Assembly: GCA_018816765.1 (NCBI GenBank)
Contig: JAHIUX010000046.1
Location: 1 to 40,303, forward strand
Direction: 5' to 3'
Length of the DNA: 40,303 nucleotides
From: Bacteroidota bacterium
GTDB lineage: Bacteria > Bacteroidota > Bacteroidia > Bacteroidales > F082
Both the position numbers and the translations under genes were made by a program. Within the stretch, counting starts at the first letter, position 1; each line of letters opens with the position of its first letter. The notes under the pieces were generated by a model, which saw nothing but the letters and a program-made list of their open reading frames with translations, made no database searches and was not told the origin of the DNA. Positions 30,311-36,937 of this stretch are shown piece after piece.

Positions 30311-31033
30311 ATGAAAGAAATGGATGACATGAATTACAGCAGCAAACAAGGCGAAAGCCGCTTGAAAGCAATGTTAATGGTTGTTGTTGGAGGAGGAATC
30401 ATTTCCTTGCTCCTGTGCTGGGCCATCACCGCCAATTTCAACCGCCTCCACGAAACAGCACTTTGGTTTAAGTCGAAAGCTGAGCTTAAGGCCACCGCCC
30501 AGCGCATCGGACTCGAAAAGATTGGCAACTACCAGCAGGCAGTCGAAAAAGAATTGCAGACCCTCGATAAAAAACTTGATGCTTTTCAGCCTGTAGGCAC
30601 CTACATCATTATAAACACTGCCGGTAATGACTTTATCCTGATGCAGGAGGGAAAAGCCATTCGCGAAGGCATGTGTTCTACCGGAAGTTATACCGTGTTG
30701 AAAGGAAATGATAAACAACAGTGGACTTTTAAAACCCCGCGCGGGATGTTTAAAATCCTCAATAAAATTAAAGACCCGGTATGGAAAAAGCCTGACTGGG
30801 CATTTGTTGAAGAAGGCATGAAGGTGCCTTCGGCCAACCATCCTTCAAGGTATGAATATGGTGTGTTGGGCGATTATGCCATGGCACTCGGGCAAGGCTA
30901 CCTCATCCATGGCACCTTATATAAACGCTACCTCGGAATGCCGGTAACACACGGCTGTGTCCGCATGGGCGATGAAGACCTTGAAGCTGTATTCAAAGCC
31001 CTGAAAATCGGTTCTAAAGTATATATCTATTAA
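30311..31033 (+). CDS. L,D-transpeptidase (YkuD), canonical active site
   Basis: A 240-residue membrane-anchored enzyme with a membrane helix at about 20-41, a helical stalk (45-92) and a YkuD domain (97-240). The catalytic set is complete: Ile-His200-Gly, then 13 residues later Thr-His214-Gly-Cys216-Val-Arg218-Met, the classical L,D-transpeptidase signature. It starts 23 bases after the preceding transpeptidase gene and is followed after 11 bases by the next reading frame, so all three should be co-transcribed. ATGs at 30311, 30320 and 30329 are all possible starts; the choice does not affect the domain. It probably cross-links peptidoglycan or attaches a lipoprotein to it. Confidence 0.9.
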   Translation: MKEMDDMNYSSKQGESRLKAMLMVVVGGGIISLLLCWAITANFNRLHETALWFKSKAELKATAQRIGLEKIGNYQQAVEKELQTLDKKLDAFQPVGTYIIINTAGNDFILMQEGKAIREGMCSTGSYTVLKGNDKQQWTFKTPRGMFKILNKIKDPVWKKPDWAFVEEGMKVPSANHPSRYEYGVLGDYAMALGQGYLIHGTLYKRYLGMPVTHGCVRMGDEDLEAVFKALKIGSKVYIY

Positions 31034-31044
31034 ACCACCCGAAT

Positions 31045-31935
31045 ATGAACACGAATCAATTCAGTAATCCTGAACAAACGCGTGCCAATAAGCCATTGAA
31101 TCAAACTGGCCAGGAAACATCATCAGGTGGGGCTTCAGGCATGTTCAGTCAGTTGCGGAATATGAAGCTATTGCTTGCCGTAGTTGTCTTTGCGCTCCCC
31201 ATCGCACTGATCGTTTTCAGTATCATCATTCCGGTAGTGCGTTATAAGCCAATGCCATGGAGCGGAATTAAACAGACTGAAACTGCCTCAGCCAGCATTT
31301 CGCTCAGTAGTGAGCAAAAGGCAATCCTGAAAAAAGTCATTGAGCTGGAAAACGAGAAAGCATACCGCAACAACAGGCTGGAGCTGGCAAACCATGATTC
31401 AATCTACCTCGTACTCGATTTGGCGGACAGGGTGGTGAACCTCGAAATTAAAGGTGTTACGGTAAGGTCTAACAAAATTGTCGATATGGTGGTGAGCAAC
31501 CGCTTTGGATTGATTTCGCACGAAAGCCTGTTGCCCTGGATCACCGAGCCGTTCACGCTCGAGCATGCCATTTCGACCATCCCGAAATCGCCCATTGTCA
31601 TCAAGCAGGCACCTAAAGACACCATCGAAGCTGCCAAAACTGCAACCACTCCTGAGCCACCTAAAGTAACAGCCGTTTATTTCACTTTCTATTTCGACCG
31701 CAACCTTGTGCTCGAGTTTGAGCAAAAAGATGCACCAAACGAGGAAGCCCTTGACGAAATTAAGGCATACCGCGCCCAGAAGAAAAAAGAAAACAGCAAA
31801 TCGCTGTTGCGCACCCTGAAAAGCGCCAGCGAACCTGACCAGCCCATGACCATCAAGCTGATTGTGAATGAAGCCGATGCAAAAGCCATTTACCGGGCTG
31901 TGCCCACAAAAACCCGGCTTGCTTTGAAGCTATAA
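31045..31935 (+). CDS. Membrane protein with YkuD-like strand pattern but no cysteine
   Basis: A 296-residue protein with a 38-residue cytoplasmic Asn/Gln/Ser-rich tail, one membrane helix (about 41-63) and a periplasmic part. Residues 119-150 (Ile-Tyr-Leu-Val-Leu-Asp-Leu-Ala-Asp-Arg-Val-Val-Asn-Leu-Glu) resemble the opening strands of YkuD domains. There is no His-Gly-Cys motif and no Cys anywhere in the protein, so it cannot be a Cys-dependent transpeptidase. A Lys/Pro-rich linker (about 190-212) precedes a mixed alpha/beta end. As the last gene in the transpeptidase series it may be an accessory or regulatory partner. The family is not recognised with certainty, and the YkuD likeness is weak. 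Confidence 0.7.
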   Translation: MNTNQFSNPEQTRANKPLNQTGQETSSGGASGMFSQLRNMKLLLAVVVFALPIALIVFSIIIPVVRYKPMPWSGIKQTETASASISLSSEQKAILKKVIELENEKAYRNNRLELANHDSIYLVLDLADRVVNLEIKGVTVRSNKIVDMVVSNRFGLISHESLLPWITEPFTLEHAISTIPKSPIVIKQAPKDTIEAAKTATTPEPPKVTAVYFTFYFDRNLVLEFEQKDAPNEEALDEIKAYRAQKKKENSKSLLRTLKSASEPDQPMTIKLIVNEADAKAIYRAVPTKTRLALKL

Positions 31936-31940
31936 TGGGA

Positions 31941-31965
31941 TTTATCAGTGTAAAAAACTGATAAA
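31941..31965 (+). terminator. Possible hairpin terminator after the transpeptidase cluster
   Basis: TTTATCAG (31941-31948) and CTGATAAA (31958-31965) are perfectly complementary around a 9-base loop, 6 bases past the stop codon. A T/C-rich stretch follows about 15 bases later. Position supports termination; the stem is A/T-rich and weak. Confidence 0.4.
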
Positions 31966-32087
31966 CAGCACGCTTGTTTCTCTTCTTTTTTTACTGCCTT
32001 CCGGGTAAAAGTACCTCGCAATCACCATGGGCATTTTTTTACCCTGTCATTGTGTGTTTTTTTAAGCCACTGAATGTCAATTACGAT

Positions 32088-32095
32088 TAACTTTG
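32088..32095 (+). promoter_or_regulatory. -7 element TAACTTTG before the Cache-PAS-CBS-DUF294 gene
   Basis: TAnnTTTG match with a predicted start near 32102, about 27 bases before the ATG at 32129. It argues against the TTG at 32093 as start, which overlaps the element. Confidence 0.45.
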
Positions 32096-32128
32096 TTAGG
32101 GCGTATTTTCCCTGACATCGTTTTTGCC

Positions 32129-34990
32129 ATGAAAAACTTCTACCTGAAAATAATTCTGCCAGCTATTTTCTCTGTATTGCTGTTCATCCTTGCCATTTTC
32201 TTTGTCATCATTCCGCGGTTCAAACAAAACATCATGAACGGGAAACGCGAAATGATCAAGGAGCTCACCAATTCGGCATGGAGCATTTTGACGAAATACC
32301 AACAGGATCAGCTCGATGGCAAACTGACTGCCGAAGAAGCGCAGCGGCTGGCTGTTTCAAGGATACAGTACCTGCGTTATGGCGAAGAAAACAAGGATTA
32401 TTTCTGGATTACCGACATGACGCCCCGCATGATCATGCACCCTTTCAGGATGGACCTTAACGGAAAAGACCTCAGCGATTTCACTGATCCACATGGCAAA
32501 AGGATGTTTGTTGAATTCGTGGAAACGGTCCGACAATCAGAACACGGCTATGTGGATTATATGTGGCAATGGAAAGACGATTCACTGCACATTGTGCCCA
32601 AGCTGTCGTATGTAAAACTGTTCAGGCCATGGAACTGGATCATTGGCACAGGCATCTACATCGAAGATGTGAAAAAGGAAATTTCGGCATTGACACGCCG
32701 CTTAATCAGCATTTCGATCGGCATTTCCGTCCTGATTGCCTTGCTCTTGTTCTATATCCTGAAGCAAAGCCTGAATATTGAACGCAAAAGGATAGAAGCT
32801 GAAGATGAGCTCCATAAATCAAAGGAAAAATACCTGACCCTTGTTGAGGCGGCCACCGAAGGACTCATCATGATCATCGACGGGAAAATCAGCTTTTCGA
32901 ACAATGTGATCAGCAAAATGACTGGTTTTGAAAGTGCCGAGCTGGTCAGGCTGTCGCTGCATGAGATCGTAAGCCCGAACAACAACAAGGATGTGCTTGC
33001 AGCCTTTGCCGGGAATACGATCAAAGAAGGGAAATTTGAGGTGAACCTCAGGCGGAAAAACGGGGGATTCATCGAGGTGCTGTTGACCTCATCCACCACC
33101 ATATTTTTTGGTAAGACGGTCAATATCATCCTCATCAAAGATATTTCTATTGATAAACCAGCCGGGTTCTCGTCGCTCGACTACCAAAAACTCATCAGCA
33201 CACTCAACCTTGGGTTTTTTAAGGCCGGTATTGATGCCAAAGGCAAATTCATTTATGCCAACGAAACGGCAGTCAGGATACTGGGCTTCGAACGGTTCGA
33301 GGAGATGTCGGATATTCATATCATTGATTTGCTGGCCGATACGGATGACAAAAAAAACCTGAGGAAGAACCTGATCAGGGATGGCTTCATCAAAAACAAG
33401 GTGATCAGGCTGCATCGCCGGCCTGGCGATTTTGCTTTTGTGGCCGTATCGCTTGTTGTGATCAACGGCGAAAATGGCGGAGAACTGGTTTGCGATGGCA
33501 TCATCGAGGATATTACCATAGCGGAAACTGAAAAACGACAGTTGCGGGAAATGGTGAGCCACTTAAAGGCAAATGCCTTTTTGTTGGAGCAGCCCCTAAG
33601 TAACTACCTGCAGCCCGTGAACCAGCTCGACAGTGAAACAACACTCAATGAGGTTGTTGCATTCTTTGCGAATCGGAAAACCGACCATGTGTTGCTCACT
33701 AGCCAGGGCCGTAATTTCATTGGCATCATCACCGAAACCGACATTCAGCGAAGGATACTGACAATGGACCTGCACCTCGATAATCCGGCTTACCTGGTGA
33801 TGAGTTCGCCGGTGAGGTATGCCCCGGCCGGACTCACTGTTGGAGGAGCCCTGCAGCTATGCGATGAGCACCAGATTCATCACCTTGTGGTGAAGCGATT
33901 TGACAACGAAACCTATGGCGTGTTTAATGCAAAAGACCTCCAAACGATGGTCAGGCGATCACTTGCGTTTTTCCTGCTGGCTGTTGAACAGGCGCAGACA
34001 GTCAGGCAAATTAAGAAAGCGTATGAAGAAGTGCAACAGCTGATCAGGCCGCTGATAAACAGCGAGATGGCTGTTAAATACATCACTGCCATAACCACCT
34101 CTTTTTCTGATGCCGTTTCGAAGAAAGTGATTGAACTCGCCCTCAGTGAAAAGGGCGCAGCCCCGGCCGCTTTTTCGTTTATCTGCCTGGGCAGCGAAGG
34201 ACGCAGCGAGGCTACGCTGTTTACGGATCAGGACAATGCCATCATTTATGAAAATGTTGCCAAGGAGCAGGAAAAAGCTGCTAAGGAGTATTTTCTCGGA
34301 TTGGGCGAAACAGTTTGCAGTGCCCTGAACGAGGTCGGGTACAGCTTCTGCAAAGGCAATATCATGGCAAAAAACCAGCAATGGTGCAATCCGCTCAGTA
34401 CCTGGGAGCGCTATTTTGCCCGTTGGATTAGCACGCCTGAAGCACAAAACCTGCTTGATGCCACGATATTTTTTGATTTCAGGCATGTTTACGGTGATGA
34501 GAACCTGACTTCTGCCTTGCACGAAACCATGCAAACAGCCATTGCGGCTCAGCCACAGTTTTTATTTCACCTTGCCTACAACACCTACAATGTCAAAACA
34601 CCCCATATTTCATCCGGCACCTTGCTGTCGGACAAGCACAACGAACTGATTGACCTGAAAAGTGCGATCGTGCCGATAGTTATGTTTGCGCGCACCTATG
34701 CCCTGCAACACGCCATTCCGGCTACCAACACCATCGAGCGGCTGACGGCTATAAAACTACGGGGTCTGATGAATGAACAAACCATCGACGAGCTTTTGTT
34801 TGCATATAATTTCCTGATGAGATTAAGGTTCCGAAACCATTCCGAACAAGCCGAGCATAAACAGCCCTTATCAAACACCTTCTACACACGTAAGCTGATC
34901 GAGTTTGAGTGGGCACTCCTGAAGAAGGTTTTGTCGGCCCTGCCTGATTACCAGGCCAGAATAAAAGCTGATTTCCGGATTACAACCTAA
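32129..34990 (+). CDS. Cache-PAS-PAS-CBS-DUF294 nucleotidyltransferase signalling protein
   Basis: A 953-residue multi-domain protein. Two membrane helices (about 8-30 and 193-212) flank a periplasmic single-Cache domain with the Tyr-Phe-Trp-Ile-Thr-Asp and Trp-Ile-Ile-Gly-Thr-Gly-Ile-Tyr signatures of small-molecule sensors. Two PAS domains (about 230-345 and 350-470) follow, then a CBS pair (about 490-605), and a DUF294-type nucleotidyltransferase (from about 645) with Gly688-Ser-Glu-Gly-Arg692-Ser-Glu694 and Asp700-x-Asp702. A helical substrate-binding C-terminal domain completes it. CBS-DUF294 proteins often sit beside ActP-type transporters, as here (4 kb downstream). The output is unknown: nucleotidylation of a protein or synthesis of a signal are both possible. 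There is no kinase or cyclase domain. Confidence 0.88.
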   Translation: MKNFYLKIILPAIFSVLLFILAIFFVIIPRFKQNIMNGKREMIKELTNSAWSILTKYQQDQLDGKLTAEEAQRLAVSRIQYLRYGEENKDYFWITDMTPRMIMHPFRMDLNGKDLSDFTDPHGKRMFVEFVETVRQSEHGYVDYMWQWKDDSLHIVPKLSYVKLFRPWNWIIGTGIYIEDVKKEISALTRRLISISIGISVLIALLLFYILKQSLNIERKRIEAEDELHKSKEKYLTLVEAATEGLIMIIDGKISFSNNVISKMTGFESAELVRLSLHEIVSPNNNKDVLAAFAGNTIKEGKFEVNLRRKNGGFIEVLLTSSTTIFFGKTVNIILIKDISIDKPAGFSSLDYQKLISTLNLGFFKAGIDAKGKFIYANETAVRILGFERFEEMSDIHIIDLLADTDDKKNLRKNLIRDGFIKNKVIRLHRRPGDFAFVAVSLVVINGENGGELVCDGIIEDITIAETEKRQLREMVSHLKANAFLLEQPLSNYLQPVNQLDSETTLNEVVAFFANRKTDHVLLTSQGRNFIGIITETDIQRRILTMDLHLDNPAYLVMSSPVRYAPAGLTVGGALQLCDEHQIHHLVVKRFDNETYGVFNAKDLQTMVRRSLAFFLLAVEQAQTVRQIKKAYEEVQQLIRPLINSEMAVKYITAITTSFSDAVSKKVIELALSEKGAAPAAFSFICLGSEGRSEATLFTDQDNAIIYENVAKEQEKAAKEYFLGLGETVCSALNEVGYSFCKGNIMAKNQQWCNPLSTWERYFARWISTPEAQNLLDATIFFDFRHVYGDENLTSALHETMQTAIAAQPQFLFHLAYNTYNVKTPHISSGTLLSDKHNELIDLKSAIVPIVMFARTYALQHAIPATNTIERLTAIKLRGLMNEQTIDELLFAYNFLMRLRFRNHSEQAEHKQPLSNTFYTRKLIEFEWALLKKVLSALPDYQARIKADFRITT

Positions 34991-35032
34991 AAAACCTTCA
35001 ACGCGCCTCACTGAAACAAAGCCGGGAAAATT

Positions 35033-35788
35033 TCAGACCGCAAAATAGGCATTGCGTTTAAAATGTTTATGCTCGTGCAATGCCAGGTAACCAAGCTGGT
35101 TGGTCAGCAGCATGGTCTTCCCGATCACAAGGGGTCGCTGATTGAAGTGGCTGTGCCCGTAAATCCAGAAATTAGCCTGACTTTTGGCAATAAAATCGGT
35201 GATATCAACGCAAAAGGCTTCGTTGATTGGGCTGAAATTATGGGCCGGAAAGTTGCATTGTGGCGATGGCAAATGGTGGGTGACAACTACGGTCTTCCGG
35301 CTTTGCAACTGCAATGTGTCTGTTAAAAAAGCCAAGCTGTTTGCATGAAGTGCGTTAAAATCGGCTATCCTGAGTTTCTTGTTGTTGAGGTTAATGCACA
35401 CAAAATCAGCAACCCTTTGTTCGATTTCGGGGTTTTTAAGCGCATTTATTTTTGACCAAAGCGTGGTAAAGGCAAAAAGCACATCGTCGTGTAAAACGGA
35501 AACATTGTTGACGAGACTCAGGTTGTTTTTCAGCTTGATGTTGTATGCGGCAGGGTAGGTTGAAAGGTCCTGGTGATAAAATTCATGATTACCCGGAATC
35601 CAGTAAACCTGCTGATAATTGTCAGCACAAAAACCAAAAAATGGATGCTGAAAGTATTTTTCTTCAAGCGGTGCGATATCGCCTGCCAGCACAAGCACAT
35701 CGCCGCTAACCTTAAGCGGCTTTTCGCGCAGGTGGCGCTCATTCTGCTCAAATTCAAGGTGAAGATCCGAACAATATTGCACGCGCAT
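35033..35788 (-). CDS. Calcineurin-like metallophosphoesterase
   Basis: A 251-residue cytoplasmic enzyme of the MPP superfamily. All dimetal motifs are visible in order: Asp8-Leu-His10, Gly-Asp in Leu-Ala-Gly-Asp-Ile (about 36), Gly-Asn-His-Glu (about 66-69), Val-Thr-His-His (about 171), and Gly-His-Ser-His near 210. There is no signal peptide. The family includes nucleotide, protein and phosphodiester hydrolases, so the substrate cannot be named. It lies 23 bases downstream of the Crp/Fnr gene on the same strand and is probably co-transcribed; a role in removing a nucleotide signal is possible but speculative. Confidence 0.9.
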   Translation of the reverse strand: MRVQYCSDLHLEFEQNERHLREKPLKVSGDVLVLAGDIAPLEEKYFQHPFFGFCADNYQQVYWIPGNHEFYHQDLSTYPAAYNIKLKNNLSLVNNVSVLHDDVLFAFTTLWSKINALKNPEIEQRVADFVCINLNNKKLRIADFNALHANSLAFLTDTLQLQSRKTVVVTHHLPSPQCNFPAHNFSPINEAFCVDITDFIAKSQANFWIYGHSHFNQRPLVIGKTMLLTNQLGYLALHEHKHFKRNAYFAV

Positions 35789-35811
35789 GATGTACTTCTT
35801 TTGGCAGCGGG

Positions 35812-36501
35812 TTACCCTACTTCGCTGATTTTTTTCAATAAGGGCATATCCAGTATTTCAATGTTACGGCCCTTGGTTGCAATGATTTTCTCTTTCGAGA
35901 ATTCAGTAAGTAAACGTACGGTATTTTCTTCTGAGATGGCCGTCATTTCACCAATTTCTTTTCGCGAAAGTCCCAGGTGGAAACTGTGGCTGTTGTGTAA
36001 CTCAGAAAGATAAATCAGGTTTTCAGCAATGCGCCCCCTGATTTGTTTCTGGTTCAGCGAAATGATTTTTTTCATGATGGAAGTGACCGATTTGCCAAAG
36101 GCCTTGTTGAGGCTCAACAGCAATTCATGGTTCTCCACATACAGTTTTTTTACCAAACCAAGTTCAATAAAGCACACTTCTGACTCTTCCAGAGCAGTCA
36201 CGGAATAGGAATAAAACGGACTGTCGAAAAAAGACAATAATCCAATATAAGCCGGAGGTTTTAAGATGTAAAGGATAATATTCCGGTTGTTCAGCCCCTC
36301 AATATAGAGTTTTGCCGAACCTTTTACCAGAAATATGGCATGCGTCACCTCCGTTCCTTGCTTGCAAATGACGTCATGCTTTTTCAGGATCGCGTGCAGT
36401 GGCTTGTTTTCCTCCATGCCATTTTCGGTTTTGATCAGGGTGGAATAGATGTCGCATTTGAGCAGACAGGTATCGCAACTTTGTCCCTTTGAAAACTTCA
36501 T
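35812..36501 (-). CDS. Crp/Fnr-family transcription regulator with N-terminal cysteine cluster
   Basis: A 229-residue regulator with a cyclic-nucleotide-binding-type beta-roll (about 30-125), a long dimerisation helix and a winged helix-turn-helix at about 175-205 (Leu-Ser-Arg-Lys-Glu-Ile-Gly, then Glu-Glu-Asn-Thr-Val-Arg-Leu-Leu). The N-terminus has Cys9-x2-Cys12-x3-Cys16, and more cysteines occur in the beta-roll, recalling Fnr-type iron-sulfur or redox sensing. The beta-roll lacks an obvious Arg-Ser/Thr cAMP pocket. It is divergent from the DUF485-symporter-porin operon, with a dyad between the promoters, so it probably controls both. Confidence 0.88.
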   Translation of the reverse strand: MKFSKGQSCDTCLLKCDIYSTLIKTENGMEENKPLHAILKKHDVICKQGTEVTHAIFLVKGSAKLYIEGLNNRNIILYILKPPAYIGLLSFFDSPFYSYSVTALEESEVCFIELGLVKKLYVENHELLLSLNKAFGKSVTSIMKKIISLNQKQIRGRIAENLIYLSELHNSHSFHLGLSRKEIGEMTAISEENTVRLLTEFSKEKIIATKGRNIEILDMPLLKKISEVG

Positions 36502-36518
36502 TTGCTCACAAATTTGGC

Positions 36519-36526
36519 CAAAGTTA
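36519..36526 (-). promoter_or_regulatory. -7 element TAACTTTG of the Crp/Fnr gene
   Basis: TAnnTTTG on the minus strand with TTG (36550-36548) 21 bases upstream as -33. Transcription would start near 36513, about 12 bases before the ATG. The element overlaps the 10-bp palindrome TTTGGCCAAA (36513-36522). Confidence 0.5.
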
Positions 36527-36552
36527 ACATATAAAGTTGATATATAACAATG

Positions 36553-36572
36553 TTACAATTCAACTATTGTAA
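36553..36572. promoter_or_regulatory. Candidate Crp/Fnr operator: TTACAAT-N6-ATTGTAA
   Basis: A perfect 7-6-7 inverted repeat with the geometry of Crp/Fnr sites. It lies between the divergent -7 elements, just upstream of the -33 position of the Crp/Fnr gene and centred roughly 45-50 bp before the predicted start of the DUF485 operon. A second small dyad TAACA-A-TGTTA (36545-36555) overlaps its left edge. Confidence 0.6.
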
Positions 36573-36595
36573 AAATTATCAGGTTCTTAAATCAA

Positions 36596-36603
36596 TATCT
36601 TTG
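36596..36603 (+). promoter_or_regulatory. -7 element TATCTTTG of the DUF485-symporter-porin operon
   Basis: TAnnTTTG match; the predicted start near 36610 leaves a leader of about 40 A/T-rich bases. A GGGGGAAT stretch just before the ATG at 36651 may serve as ribosome-binding site. The -33 is poor, as expected for an activator-dependent promoter. Confidence 0.5.
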
Positions 36604-36650
36604 GTCAATAGAAACAGTTTATTATTTAACTTTTAAAAAAAGGGGGAATT

Positions 36651-36926
36651 ATGCTTCACGAACCTTCAGTCGAGATTGGAACGGACAAAGCCGCTCCGAA
36701 AAAGGCGAAATTAGGGGTCATTATGTTTGTCATCTACACAGTGGTTTATGCGGGTTTTGTGTTAATCGGACTCACGAAACCCGAATTAATGGGACTGGAA
36801 TTGATTGGTGGACAGAACATTGCAATCATTTATGGCTTTGGGCTCATTGTGCTCGCTGTTGTAATGGGTTTCATCTATAACTATTTCTGCACCAAGATGG
36901 AAGACAAATTAAATAAAAACCAATAA
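36651..36926 (+). CDS. DUF485 family membrane protein (YjcH-like)
   Basis: A 91-residue protein with two membrane helices (about 22-42 and 57-81) and the DUF485 pattern Val-Ile-Tyr-Thr-Val-Val-Tyr-Ala-Gly-Phe-Val, then Pro-Glu-Leu-Met-Gly, and Asn-Ile-Ala-Ile-Ile-Tyr-Gly-Phe-Gly-Leu-Ile-Val. Family members are encoded just before ActP-type acetate symporters, as in E. coli yjcH-actP, and are thought to be accessory subunits. Here the symporter starts 11 bases after its stop. The order and spacing support co-translation and a shared role in uptake. Confidence 0.92.
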   Translation: MLHEPSVEIGTDKAAPKKAKLGVIMFVIYTVVYAGFVLIGLTKPELMGLELIGGQNIAIIYGFGLIVLAVVMGFIYNYFCTKMEDKLNKNQ

Positions 36927-36937
36927 TACCTAATTAT

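Noticed and set aside
32003-32044. Inverted repeat GGGTAAAA...TTTTACCC
   Set aside because: The 26-base spacer and low-complexity arms make it likely to be chance in an A/T-rich spacer.
32093-32128. TTG start for the Cache-PAS-CBS-DUF294 protein
   Set aside because: It overlaps the -7 element, while the ATG at 32129 directly precedes the signal-anchor helix.
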